The notes under the pieces are model-generated. The model made no database searches. It worked only from the letters and a program-made list of their open reading frames with translations, and was not told the DNA's origin. The position numbers and the translations under genes were made by a program. From the NCBI RefSeq assembly GCF_029910095.1, contig NZ_CP094526.1, forward strand, positions 5,332,001 through 5,396,000: a stretch of 64,000 nucleotides of DNA. Reading direction: 5' to 3'. Positions 54,056 to 62,827 of this stretch are shown piece after piece. How positions within the stretch are numbered: position 1 is the stretch's first letter; the number at the start of each line of letters is the position of its first letter. The stretch is from Bradyrhizobium sp. ISRA464. GTDB lineage: Bacteria > Pseudomonadota > Alphaproteobacteria > Rhizobiales > Xanthobacteraceae.

Positions 54056-54388
54056 ATGTCACGATGCTATGTCGGTCTTGTTGTACTCGCCTCGACAGTG
54101 ATCATTTCGGCCGCGCCGGCGTGCGCCGCCGACTATGCTGTCCATCCGCGGAAAGCGCGCTCCGCAGTGTCCGTCCTGCATATTGACCGTGGGCCGAGCC
54201 CTTATTGCGGCCCGCGATGCGGCTGCCCCGCTCCGGTTTATGTTCGGCACCGCTCGCTCGAGCAGGCCTATCCCTACACGTTCGATCCGCGCACCAAGAG
54301 CGACGAGCCGCATTATTACTATGGACGTAACCGCACTTACGTCCGCTACGTGAATCCGCGCAATCCCGATCTGGTGTTTCAATACTGA
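54056..54388 (+). CDS. Small secreted cysteine- and tyrosine-rich protein
   Basis: A protein of 110 residues with a Sec signal (VGLVVLASTVIISAAPACAA) and a mature part containing YCGPRCGCPAPVYVRHR and tyrosine-rich stretches (HYYYGRNRTYVRYV). GGGGAG lies eight bases before the ATG. No known family. The CGPRCGC pattern could bind metal or form disulphides. The gene is isolated between two small convergent genes. Confidence 0.65.
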   Translation: MSRCYVGLVVLASTVIISAAPACAADYAVHPRKARSAVSVLHIDRGPSPYCGPRCGCPAPVYVRHRSLEQAYPYTFDPRTKSDEPHYYYGRNRTYVRYVNPRNPDLVFQY

Positions 54389-54519
54389 GCCGGATCCAAC
54401 GGCGTGTGAATCGGTCGATGAGAGCGGCGCCATCGCCGGCGTCGCGGTCCTTCGCATTGGCATCCAGACGTAAGCGATTGCTGCATGATTGAGGCATTGA
54501 GGCGACGAGTGGCGATGGC

Positions 54520-54774
54520 CTACGGGCGCGATTGAGACCACTCCCAGGCCTGACGCGATATCCCGCGCTCCAATTCGTCCGAACGTTGGCCCAGCGGTCG
54601 GCTGTCGGACCATGCGGGCCATGATTCCGGAAAGCTCGAACCGCTTTGCGAGGACATGTAGCGCCCATACATCATGTGGTGCGCACGGCGCTTGCGCGAG
54701 CGCTGTGCACGCGTCGCGTAGCCGAGGACGAATCCGAGCAGGAAAGACGCCACCAAGATCAAAGCTGGAAGCAT
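54520..54774 (-). CDS. Small membrane protein of unknown function
   Basis: A protein of 84 residues with one N-terminal helix (ALILVASFLLGFVLGYATR), then a strongly basic stop-transfer (RSRKRRAHHMM) and a polar tail. An AGGA lies about nine bases before the ATG at 54774. It has no recognised family and converges with the gene at 54056. Confidence 0.5.
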   Translation of the reverse strand: MLPALILVASFLLGFVLGYATRAQRSRKRRAHHMMYGRYMSSQSGSSFPESWPAWSDSRPLGQRSDELERGISRQAWEWSQSRP

Positions 54775-55397
54775 GTTTTATGTCCTGTGCAGATGGCGAA
54801 TATTTTCATTTCTGGGCTATGACGTCATCATAATTCCCGCATCGCACGATCGTTCATCCCTCAAATCTTTGTGCAGGGCAGCACCGCGCGAATAATCAGT
54901 TCAGGAGAACAGCCACGTCGCAAACTCGCCCAATTTCGAACAGCCCGTACAACGTCCGAGCGGCACGTTACGAGCTCCACTCGTCAACTCGTTTCTGTCC
55001 TGCAAGGAGGCGACAACCTGGCGCAGCCACATATGCAGCCACATATATGGAGTGAACCGTGGGCGCGCTTGCACAGAATCCATAGTGAGACTATGCAGTT
55101 TATGATCCCATGCGGAACCCAGGCGCTTGTCGGGCATAACGCAACACGGTGACGATCGGAATCATGCCAAGCCAGGCTTGCTCTTTGCCCCTTTCAACGG
55201 CGCCTTGTGCCAGCTCGCAAGCGCCTGCGAGCACGTGTGTGCGAGTTTGACTTCGCACCGCACCAGAAGATCTGAGCATGTCCAATCCCACGACGTCTCG
55301 TCTGGACCGCTTCTGCCTGTGCTTCGGCCCCCCAACAAGCGCTTGCGAAGCTTGACTAGCGAAACCGCGTTCGCGGTTGGAACACATCGGAGCTAAC
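54775..55397. other. Long intergenic region with a 12-bp tandem repeat
   Basis: No supported gene in 623 bases. GCAGCCACATAT occurs twice in tandem at 55023-55034 and 55035-55046, followed by ATGG. A promoter for the phosphoesterase gene should lie near its right end. Confidence 0.4.
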
Positions 55398-56174
55398 ATG
55401 TTCCGACCCTTTCGCGAGCGTCCCCGCCGTCAGATATTGTCACCACGCCGATCTCATCCGTCGAAGCACAAGCCAAGACTTCCGGATGGGGTACGCATCT
55501 ACGCGATGACCGATATTCACGGTTGCGCTCATTTGTTGAAGCAGATGCTGCGGGTGATCGACGCCGACGTCGCGCGGAGCCGTCCGCGCTATGCCATCGA
55601 AGTGTATATGGGCGATTACGTCGACCGTGGCCCGGACTCACGAGCCACCCTCGATATCCTGGTCAACCGCAGCCGGCGGGGCAACACGGTCTTCCTGAAA
55701 GGAAACCACGAAGTGTTTCTCGGCAATGTCCTGCGCAATCCGTCGCTCCTGACCGAGTGGCTCCACGTCGGCGGGCTATACACGCTGATGTCCTACGGGT
55801 TGGCGCCCTCCTCCGCCCCAGGAGAAGAGGAGCGGCACGCTCTGGTACGAGATTTGGCGCGCGCGATGCCGCGCCAACATCTGGAGTTTCTCGACAAATT
55901 GCGCCTGACGTTCAGCTGCGGCGACTTCTTCTTCGTCCACGCCGGCGTCCGCCCAGGAGTGCCGCTTGCCGAGCAGCAGGAGACAGACCTGCTCTGGATC
56001 CGCGAGGAATTTCTGCAAAGCAAGCAGAACTTCGGCAAGTACATCGTGCACGGCCACACGCCCGTGCAAATGCCTGAGCTGCTGGACAACCGTGCCAATA
56101 TCGACACTGGCGCGTTTGCGACCGGCAATCTCACTTTGCTGACGATTCAGGGCACCAGCATGCTCGCCGTCTAA
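55398..56174 (+). CDS. Metallophosphoesterase (PPP-type serine/threonine phosphatase)
   Basis: A protein of 258 residues with all metal motifs of the PPP family in order: AMTDIHGCAHL near 38, GDYVDRGPDSR near 73, FLKGNHEVFL near 100, then FVHAGVRPG and IVHGHTPVQ. It belongs to the group that includes bacterial ApaH- and PrpA-like phosphatases. It may dephosphorylate a protein (the ExoP tyrosine kinase is a conceivable target) or a nucleotide; the sequence does not say. The ATG at 55398 has CGGAG six bases upstream. Confidence 0.88.
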   Translation: MFRPFRERPRRQILSPRRSHPSKHKPRLPDGVRIYAMTDIHGCAHLLKQMLRVIDADVARSRPRYAIEVYMGDYVDRGPDSRATLDILVNRSRRGNTVFLKGNHEVFLGNVLRNPSLLTEWLHVGGLYTLMSYGLAPSSAPGEEERHALVRDLARAMPRQHLEFLDKLRLTFSCGDFFFVHAGVRPGVPLAEQQETDLLWIREEFLQSKQNFGKYIVHGHTPVQMPELLDNRANIDTGAFATGNLTLLTIQGTSMLAV

Positions 56175-56178
56175 GGCC

Positions 56179-56192
56179 CGCTCGCGGGAGCG
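56179..56192. terminator. Stem-loop between convergent genes
   Basis: CGCTC-GCGG-GAGCG forms a short perfect stem five bases after the phosphoesterase stop and before the converging priming transferase gene. No T run follows, so it is a weak candidate. Confidence 0.3.
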
Positions 56193-56267
56193 CCCTCGAC
56201 TGACAATAATCGGCGACGCGTAAACATCGCAACCCTCGCCGCCGCAGCAGCAGCATGGCGACTGGTC

Positions 56268-57707
56268 TCAATAGGCCTCCTGGTACATCAGCGCGGTCGC
56301 CGTCCGGATGATGATCCGGATGTCGAGCCAGATGCTCCAATTGCTCACATACCAGACGTCATACTCGACGCGCTTTTCCATCAGATCGATGGTCGGGGTT
56401 TCGCCGCGGAAGCCGTTGACCTGGGCCCATCCGGTCAGGCCGGGCTTCATGTGGTGCCGGTAGACGTATTTGCTGATCAGCTGGTCGTAGTAATTGTCGT
56501 GGGCCAGCGCGTGCGGACGCGGACCGACCAGGGACATCTCGCCGCGCAGCACGTTCCAGAGCTGCGGCAACTCGTCGATGCTGGTCTTGCGCAGGAAGCG
56601 TCCGACCCGCGTCACCCGCTTGTCCTGCTTGGTGGCCTGCGTGACGGTGGAGCCGTTCTCGGCTACGGTCATGCTGCGGAATTTCCAGATCTGGAATGGC
56701 TTGCCGTTGAAGCCGCGGCGCGACTGCCGGAAGATGATCGGACCGGGTGTATCGAGCTTGACGAGCAGCGCCGCCGTCAGGATCAGCGGCGCCAGCATCA
56801 GCAGGGCAAAGGACGCCAGTCCGATGTCGAGGCAGCGCTTCTGGACCCGCTCGAACACGGACAGCGGCGGCCGCTGGATCTCGATCGCCACGGTCCCGCT
56901 GACCGGCAGGAACGGCCGCGACACCAGATCGGCGATCGGAAAATCGGGCAGCAGGCGGATCGGCTGCGGAACCACCCGAAGATGCTGGCTCAGCTTCTGC
57001 AGCATCGGCAGCTCGTTCCAGTCGATCGCCACGAGATATTCGTCGACGTCAGCCGCACGCGACTGACGGATCACGTCGGCGATCTGCTGGCTCCAGGCCC
57101 GGTCGTCCTGCTCCGGACCCACGCTGAGCACGAAATGGCGCACGACGTCGAAACCGTGCTTGCGAAGATCCTTGAAACGGTTCGACGTGAAATCCAGCGA
57201 GCGCAGGCTGAGCATGATGACCTTGCGGTCGATCAGCCGCTCCTTGGCAAAGGACGACGACAGGCAGTAGCGCCAGATCACACGGTGCGCGACAAGCCCA
57301 AGCGCTCCGATCACCGTGAACAGGATGATCGTGCCGCGAGACAGGTTGGCCGTCGACTTCAAAAGGAACGCCGCGACGGCCAGTGTCGTCAGCGCGAACA
57401 GCCAGGTGAACAGGACCTTGCGCGATTGCCAGAGCGTATTCAGCAATCTGTGGTTGTCATAGGTGCCCTGAAAATAAGCGGCTACCACGAACACGATGCC
57501 GACAATCAGTCCGGCGCCGACCGAATTGTCCGGGTCGGTCGGCGAATTCATGAACGCACGATAGAGCGTGCTCGCAGCCATGTAGCTGAGCAGGATGAGA
57601 AGGAAGTCGCCGGCGATGACGAAAAGCTGAAACGGTCTCTGCAGCGAGGTCCCGCGGTTCGACGTCAGTATGTGGATTCCATCGGAGCCGTATGCTGTTG
57701 CAGACAT
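56268..57707 (-). CDS. Undecaprenyl-phosphate hexose-1-phosphate transferase (WbaP/ExoY type)
   Basis: About 479 residues. Four or five N-terminal helices (GDFLLILLSYMAAS, VGIVFVVAAYF, FTWLFALTTLAVAAFLL), a nucleotide-binding-like middle and a C-terminal bacterial sugar transferase domain from about 290: KRCLDIGLASFALLMLAPLI, WKFRSMTV, DELPQLWNVLRGEMSLVGPRP and KPGLTGWAQVNGFRGET. Members move glucose-1-P or galactose-1-P to undecaprenyl phosphate, the first step of the repeat unit. The start at 57707 has GAGG seven bases upstream; ATGs at 57722 and 57719 are possible, and a frame open to 58052 is not coding-like. Confidence 0.92.
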   Translation of the reverse strand: MSATAYGSDGIHILTSNRGTSLQRPFQLFVIAGDFLLILLSYMAASTLYRAFMNSPTDPDNSVGAGLIVGIVFVVAAYFQGTYDNHRLLNTLWQSRKVLFTWLFALTTLAVAAFLLKSTANLSRGTIILFTVIGALGLVAHRVIWRYCLSSSFAKERLIDRKVIMLSLRSLDFTSNRFKDLRKHGFDVVRHFVLSVGPEQDDRAWSQQIADVIRQSRAADVDEYLVAIDWNELPMLQKLSQHLRVVPQPIRLLPDFPIADLVSRPFLPVSGTVAIEIQRPPLSVFERVQKRCLDIGLASFALLMLAPLILTAALLVKLDTPGPIIFRQSRRGFNGKPFQIWKFRSMTVAENGSTVTQATKQDKRVTRVGRFLRKTSIDELPQLWNVLRGEMSLVGPRPHALAHDNYYDQLISKYVYRHHMKPGLTGWAQVNGFRGETPTIDLMEKRVEYDVWYVSNWSIWLDIRIIIRTATALMYQEAY

Positions 57708-58256
57708 CTCGAACCTCATCATCACTTCAACGGTCGCGCGCCGCGTGAAAGAAAATGGACAAAGCCAACAAACTTCGGTGGGAACGACTCGACCACCGCG
57801 AAACGATCTAGCGCCAAAAGCTTGCCTGGGAAGTTCGGGTTCGCGCGAAGCCAGCGGAAGTTGTTTAGCAAACGAAGCGATATTGTGGCGCCGCACTAGG
57901 AAAATCAATTTCGCTCTTCGCATTGCAAAAATGTGACGCGCACTTCGATCACAGCATGATGCATGAGCAATCAATTCGTGATGCGCGATTGTTCGGCGCG
58001 CAGGGAACTCATGCGTCATGAGTACTGCGCAATGAAGAGCGACTGATTGCACAGCTTGACATCATGCGATTGAGATTTCCCTGTGCAACGCACCGCTGCT
58101 CGCGACGAGCGCGTACGAAACAGGTTCGTTGATTCGTCTCTCCAGGCATGCAGTTCGTTCCGCACACCACTCTGATGTCACGACAATTCGACTGTGGCGC
58201 TTAAACCAATCTTAGCTCGCCGTCGTTAGGGACTGTGGCGTCGAGGAGTAACGAGT
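57708..58256. other. Divergent promoter region with a dyad
   Basis: 549 bases between the priming transferase and the small membrane protein; no gene is supported. At 58008-58022 CTCATG-CGT-CATGAG is a perfect inverted repeat. A TTGACA near 58056 would be a -35 box for the plus direction but lacks a good -10 at the normal distance. Confidence 0.4.
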
Positions 58257-58547
58257 GTGACCACATTGGCGATCTGCTGTACTTTGTTCGGTGTGGCACT
58301 GGGTGTCCGATTCAGGTTCTTCGTTCTCGTGCCGATGCTGTTGCTGGGCGCGCTCCTCGCCGTCGTGCTGTCGGTTGCACAGGAACTGACCTTCGGTCAG
58401 GCACTAACCATCACCGCCGTGTTCGCCGGCTGCCTGCAGTTCGGATATTTGATCAGCGCCCTGCTCAGGCACATGGTCGGCCCCGCGATGGTTATCGACC
58501 GAAAGGAACCGCTGCCGGTGCGGAGTTCCGCTGAGCGCCGAATCTGA
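58257..58547 (+). CDS. Small membrane protein, possible ExoX-like regulator
   Basis: A protein of 96 residues from a GTG with GGAG eight bases upstream. Three hydrophobic stretches (LAICCTLFGVALGV, FFVLVPMLLLGALLAVVLSVA, LTITAVFAGCLQFGYLISALL) make it nearly all membrane. Its divergent position from the ExoY-type gene mirrors exoX-exoY of Sinorhizobium, where the small ExoX protein restrains EPS production through ExoY. The similarity is positional and by size; sequence homology to ExoX was not recognised. Confidence 0.65.
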   Translation: MTTLAICCTLFGVALGVRFRFFVLVPMLLLGALLAVVLSVAQELTFGQALTITAVFAGCLQFGYLISALLRHMVGPAMVIDRKEPLPVRSSAERRI

Positions 58548-58666
58548 CCCCACCGAAACGCAGCGAAAGCTGACGCAATCCTGGCACAAAGGCGGTGGCC
58601 GCCTGATGTCGACAGTCGGGAACTCGCGTTGCCAATGCATCTTGGTTCAGAGCTGGTGGGAAGGAG

Positions 58667-58696
58667 TTCCAGCCGGAACCGGTTCCAATGCTGGAA
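58667..58696. repeat. Nested inverted repeat in convergent gap
   Basis: TTCCAGC at 58667-58673 and GCTGGAA at 58690-58696 form a perfect dyad; nested inside is the palindrome GGAACCGGTTCC at 58675-58686. The gap between the genes ending at 58547 and 58823 has no gene. A terminator or protein-binding site is possible. Confidence 0.5.
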
Positions 58697-58822
58697 TCAG
58701 ACTTGCTTACGGTATAGGCGATCGAAAGCCATCGCCGCCTCTCGGTTCCTCATGGTCGATGGTCGCAGTGGCCCCGGTTACGCGGCGCGCGTGAGCAGAC
58801 CAGGGCTCCCGAGCGTCGAGCT

Positions 58823-59833
58823 TCAGACGCGATAATAGTCGCGAAACCAGGCGACGAACGTCTCGATCCCCTGCTCGATCGCCACCCGCGGCCGGAAGCC
58901 GACGTCGCGCATGAGGTCATCGACGTCGGCAAAAGTCTCGAGCACATCGCCCGGCTGCATCGGCAGCAGGTTCTTTTGCGCAACACGACCGAACCCCTTC
59001 TCGAGCAGCGCGACCACATGCATCAGGTCTTCCGGCTTGCTGTTACCGACATTGTAGATGCGCCACGGCGCCCTGCTCGTGCCCGGATTCGGCGTTGCGT
59101 CGGACCAGTTCGGATCGCCTTGCGGCACGCGATCGACGATCCGGGCGATCGCCTCGACGACATCATCGATATGGGTGAAGTCGCGCCGCATCTTGCCGTG
59201 ATTGAACAGGTTGATCGGCTCACCGGTGGTGATTGCCTTGGCGAACAGATAGAGCGCCATGTCGGGCCGGTACCACGGTCCATAGACCGTGAAGAGACGA
59301 AGGCCGGTCGCCGGAAGGCCATAGAGGTGGCTGTAGGAATGGGCCAGCAACTCGTTGGCCTTCTTGGTCGCCGCATAAAGGCTCACCGGATGGTCGACAT
59401 TGTCGTGCACCGAGAACGGCAGCTTGGTGTTGGCGCCATAGACCGACGATGACGATGCGAACACGAGATGCCGGCAGTCGTTCCGGCGGCACCCCTCCAG
59501 CACGTTGACGAAGCCTTCCAGATTGGAATCGGCGTAAGCATGGGGATTTTGCAGTGAGTACCGCACGCCGGCCTGGGCGGCGAGGTGCACCACAGCCGGA
59601 AAGCGATATTGCGCAAACAACGCCTGCATTCCCGCCCGATCGGCCAGGTCGAGCTTCTGGAAGGTGAAGTTGGGACGCGCCCTCAGGCGGTCGAGCCGCG
59701 CCAGCTTGAGCGCCGGATCGTAATAGTCGTTGAGATTGTCGATGCCGACAACCGCCCTGCCCTCGTCCAGCAGGCGCTGCGCGAGATGAAAGCCGATAAA
59801 GCCCGCACAACCTGTCACTAGCAAACTGGCCAC
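58823..59833 (-). CDS. lspL: UDP-glucuronate 4-epimerase (LspL-like)
   Basis: A protein of 336 residues, extended SDR family: TGCAGFIGFHLAQRLL near 8, VVGIDNLNDYYDPALK near 28 (signature of the UDP-glucuronate epimerase group), catalytic FASSSSVYGAN and YAATKKANE near 153-161, and FTVYGPWYRPDMALYLF. It interconverts UDP-glucuronate and UDP-galacturonate, supplying galacturonic acid to EPS or LPS; rhizobial LspL is the named member. The start is a GTG with GGAAGCGG upstream. It is on its own on the minus strand. Confidence 0.9.
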   Translation of the reverse strand: MASLLVTGCAGFIGFHLAQRLLDEGRAVVGIDNLNDYYDPALKLARLDRLRARPNFTFQKLDLADRAGMQALFAQYRFPAVVHLAAQAGVRYSLQNPHAYADSNLEGFVNVLEGCRRNDCRHLVFASSSSVYGANTKLPFSVHDNVDHPVSLYAATKKANELLAHSYSHLYGLPATGLRLFTVYGPWYRPDMALYLFAKAITTGEPINLFNHGKMRRDFTHIDDVVEAIARIVDRVPQGDPNWSDATPNPGTSRAPWRIYNVGNSKPEDLMHVVALLEKGFGRVAQKNLLPMQPGDVLETFADVDDLMRDVGFRPRVAIEQGIETFVAWFRDYYRV

Positions 59834-60064
59834 AATCCGCTTCCCACCAATGCTGCCGGAGGGCGTCGCGCCCGATGAAATCGCTTCAGGTCAAACGGGC
59901 TACGCGCCTCAAGAGCACGATCTTCACCGGATTCCATCCGGATTTGCCCAAACGGGCGTTATTCCTACCGATATTGAGTGGAGGATCAAGCATCAAGGGC
60001 GGCGCCCGGGAGCCGGACTGTCGCGTCACCGCGGAAAATGCGCCGTCTTGCCGTGCTGGCGGGG

Positions 60065-60478
60065 CTAGCCGGCGACAGACACCTTGTAGTTGGGAAAGCG
60101 GCTCAGCACCGCGGCTTTCATGAACTTGAAATGAGCGATCTCGGCGGAGAGTTCCTTCAGCCGGCGCTGCCCATTGGCGATCTCGGCGGCGAACAGGTCC
60201 TGGTGATGGTTGTCGAGTTCCTCGCGCTCCAGGTATTCGTCGGTGCCGTTGCCGAACGTCACGGCGGCACGTGCCAGCACGTCGTCGACCCGGCGGCTCA
60301 GGCCGGATTGTTCGCTTTCGGCCGCATGCAGTGCGGCCTCGATCGCCGCCATGATTGAATCGATCCGGGCCCGGTCGGTCTCGGCATCGCGTTCTGGCGA
60401 GCGCGCCCTGAAGCCGTCGTCGCCCAGGCGGCCCTTGATGTAGTTTTGCGCTCGAGAGCGCAAGAACAGCTGAAACAT
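60065..60478 (-). CDS. Hypothetical helical protein
   Basis: A protein of 137 residues with no signal or membrane segment. It is rich in Glu, Arg and Ala and has long predicted helices (RIDSIMAAIEAALHAAESEQ, ELSAEIAHFKFMKAAVL), probably coiled coil. No family was recognised. It is a single minus-strand gene; its product cannot be linked to EPS from sequence. Confidence 0.6.
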   Translation of the reverse strand: MFQLFLRSRAQNYIKGRLGDDGFRARSPERDAETDRARIDSIMAAIEAALHAAESEQSGLSRRVDDVLARAAVTFGNGTDEYLEREELDNHHQDLFAAEIANGQRRLKELSAEIAHFKFMKAAVLSRFPNYKVSVAG

Positions 60479-60536
60479 CCGCGTTTGTCCGATTCAGGCG
60501 CAATCAGGAGACGATCATACCCAAAATCGCCTCGCC

Positions 60537-60821
60537 TTAGTTAAGAAAAGGTAAATCCTTTTTGCGCGCCATACGCGTATTCTCAATCCATTTCAACCAT
60601 GCACGATCGTGCTTGCGGTACAGTTCGAGCCAACGCCGCGCCGGCCCGCTGGCCGGGCGGCTCCCCGCGTCCCAAACCACATGCCCGGCATCGTGCAAGC
60701 TCGACTGGTGATCAAGCCGCTCGAACTCGAAGGTTTCCTCGAAGGTGAGGCCGATCAGCACGCGCCGGCCGTTGCCGTCGATGAAGTAGCGCCGTGGCGC
60801 ATTGTTCCCGAGGTCAGTCAT
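60537..60821 (-). CDS. Hypothetical small soluble protein
   Basis: A protein of 94 residues starting MTDLGNNAPRRYFIDGNGRR, followed by RVLIGLTFEETFEFERLD and a basic, aromatic C-terminus (RKHDRAWLKWIE). The ATG at 60821 overlaps the stop of the membrane-protein frame at 60814, which suggests coupling. No family was recognised. A longer frame to 60899 is possible but not coding-like. Confidence 0.55.
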   Translation of the reverse strand: MTDLGNNAPRRYFIDGNGRRVLIGLTFEETFEFERLDHQSSLHDAGHVVWDAGSRPASGPARRWLELYRKHDRAWLKWIENTRMARKKDLPFLN

Positions 60822-61059
60822 TCCATGTGAGCTCGTTTGCGATCGAGCAGCAGATCCAGCCGCGAGCCGCTCTCGAACCGATCCCGATGAACGTAGCAAC
60901 GCCGATCACGGACACCCACAGGACGACCAACCGGCGCAACGCGCCTGCTCCTCGACCAGACCAACCGATCGGCCTTGATCTCGCTGCAAGAACCACGCGA
61001 CCGCAATGACACGCGCCGTCGCTGGTGTCCAAGCGACGCTTGCTCGCGATCGTCGTCAC
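60814..61059 (-). CDS. Putative small membrane protein
   Basis: A frame of 81 residues with one clear helix (LVVLWVSVIGVATFIGIGS) and a C-terminal CCSIANELTWND. Its stop overlaps the start of the 94-residue gene by eight bases, supporting translation. The N-terminal 40 residues are arginine-rich and less convincing, so the real start may be nearer the helix. No family is known. Confidence 0.4.
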   Translation of the reverse strand: MTTIASKRRLDTSDGACHCGRVVLAARSRPIGWSGRGAGALRRLVVLWVSVIGVATFIGIGSRAARGWICCSIANELTWND

Positions 61060-61321
61060 ACCAAACGCGAACCTGCGGCGGCGCGACCATCAACATGGCT
61101 AGAATGCCCGCCGAGCATGACCGAATGTTGTGCAGGGTTGTCTCGATCTATCCGGCGTGTGTGGCAGCATGCGTCGCTTGTGCGATCGCCAGGCGCGCAT
61201 CCCGTATCCGGCGAAGAAGCCTGCGAAGAACGTCGTCAACAAGATCAGACCACCGAGCATGTCCGTCTTCCCAATTCATCCGCTGCGTATCTACAGTCCG
61301 AAGTTGTGACCACATCATGGT

Positions 61322-61519
61322 TCAGCGCGCCGAAAGATTGTTCATCCGCTGATTTTTTTGTGCGGCCCAACGATGCAGAACCAGCGCAAATTTCAGGAAC
61401 ATCGTGCTCAGCAGATAGATCCATCCCGTCATAGCAAGCAGAACCAATCCGACAAAGACGCCGGAAAGACTTCTTTCTTTCAACTGCGTCAGCAGAGGAA
61501 ATTTGAATCGATAAAGCAT
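61322..61519 (-). CDS. Putative small membrane protein
   Basis: A protein of 65 residues with one or two hydrophobic segments (GVFVGLVLLAMTGWIYLLSTMF). GGGGCGAG lies about seven bases upstream of the ATG at 61519. The fold is typical of tiny inner-membrane proteins common in bradyrhizobia, but no function is known. Confidence 0.45.
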   Translation of the reverse strand: MLYRFKFPLLTQLKERSLSGVFVGLVLLAMTGWIYLLSTMFLKFALVLHRWAAQKNQRMNNLSAR

Positions 61520-61924
61520 GTATAAGCTCGCCCCGTAGTCGCCGCACAGACGTACTCGGTAAATTCGATAATCTCATGACGCAGCGTCGTGAGATCGCCT
61601 GGCAGCGTGCACATGCGAGCGATCGCGCATTCACAATCGCGCGCTCGACTGATCGAGCAACGAACTGCACATCGTGTCCGTCGCGAGCCGATCGATCGCG
61701 CAGCACTATTTTCGCTTCGCGACATTTTGCGAGTGAGATCAGCTTGGCGAAGAACCTTTCGCAGGACGCGATAGCAGTCGAGGCGGCACGCCTGTCGGGC
61801 GGGTAGAAGCTCCCGCAAGTCCCTGCACCGACGCGGCAAATTTGCCCAACTGCCCCGTACCGCGGATAAAATCTGTGCTAGAGCTTGGCTGGGGCAACCC
61901 TTGGATCTGGCGGGCAGAGGTGCG
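61520..61924. other. Upstream region of rfbA, no gene seen
   Basis: No supported gene in 405 bases. A short dyad GCTCGA-CTGA-TCGAGC is at 61643-61658. The promoter of the rfbA-rfbB operon should be here; no clear -35/-10 was found. AGAGGT precedes the rfbA ATG. Confidence 0.35.
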
Positions 61925-62809
61925 ATGAAGGGGATAATTCTGGCGGGTGGGACCGGGACACGGCTTTACCCGGTGACGACGGTGGTCTCCAAGCAGCTAT
62001 TGCCGGTCTTTGACAAGCCGATGATCTACTATCCCTTGTCGACGCTGATGCTCGCAGGCATCAAGGATATCCTGATCATCACGACGCCGGATGATCAGCA
62101 CCTGTTTCGGCGGCTGCTCGGCGAAGGCGGCGAGATCGGACTCAAATTCTCCTACGCGGTCCAACAGCATCCACGCGGTCTGGCCGACGCCTTCCTGGTC
62201 GGACGCGATTTCATCGGCAGCGACAACGTCGCGCTGATCCTGGGAGATAATATCTTCTACGGTCATGGGTTGGCCGACAAATTGAAGCGGGCCGGCGGCA
62301 GGCCCAAGGGCGCGACAATCTTCGGCTACACGGTCGGCTCGCCGCAGAGCTATGGCGTGGTCGAGCTCGATGCCCTCGGACGGCCGGTCTCGATCGAGGA
62401 AAAACCTGCACAACCGAAATCGGATATCGCGGTGACCGGACTCTATTTCTACGACAATGCGGTCCTCGACATCGCGGCCTCGATGAAGCCGTCGGCGCGG
62501 GGCGAGCTCGAGATCACCGACGTCAATCGCGTCTACATGGAGCGCGGCGAACTTGCGGTCGAGATGCTTCACCGCGGCTTCGCCTGGCTCGATACCGGCA
62601 CGCATTCGTCGCTGGTCGAGGCCAGCCATTTCGTGCAGATTCTCGAACAGCGGCAGGGCTTGCGGATCGCGTGCATCGAAGAGATCGCGCTGCGGATGGG
62701 ATACATCACGCTCGACCAGTTCCACAGCCTCGCGCAGAGATCGGCCAGGAGCAGTTACGGCGAATATCTGCTCTCGGTCTATCACAGCTTCGCAAGATCG
62801 AAGCGTTAG
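61925..62809 (+). CDS. rfbA: Glucose-1-phosphate thymidylyltransferase
   Basis: A protein of 294 residues with the nucleotidyltransferase signature [18 protein letters not shown] at the start, [19 protein letters not shown] near 28, [13 protein letters not shown] near 105 and [19 protein letters not shown] near 220, all diagnostic of RmlA. It makes dTDP-glucose from dTTP and glucose-1-P, the first step to dTDP-rhamnose and other deoxysugars. The ATG at 61925 has AGAGGT upstream. It is nearly contiguous with rfbB, so they form an operon; rfbC and rfbD are not in this window. Confidence 0.94.
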   Translation: MKGIILAGGTGTRLYPVTTVVSKQLLPVFDKPMIYYPLSTLMLAGIKDILIITTPDDQHLFRRLLGEGGEIGLKFSYAVQQHPRGLADAFLVGRDFIGSDNVALILGDNIFYGHGLADKLKRAGGRPKGATIFGYTVGSPQSYGVVELDALGRPVSIEEKPAQPKSDIAVTGLYFYDNAVLDIAASMKPSARGELEITDVNRVYMERGELAVEMLHRGFAWLDTGTHSSLVEASHFVQILEQRQGLRIACIEEIALRMGYITLDQFHSLAQRSARSSYGEYLLSVYHSFARSKR

Positions 62810-62827
62810 CCACCATACGTGTCAAGC

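Noticed and set aside
56451..57899. 482-codon frame opposite the priming transferase
   Set aside because: Antisense artefact of high GC; the minus-strand product has full transferase motifs and this one has none.
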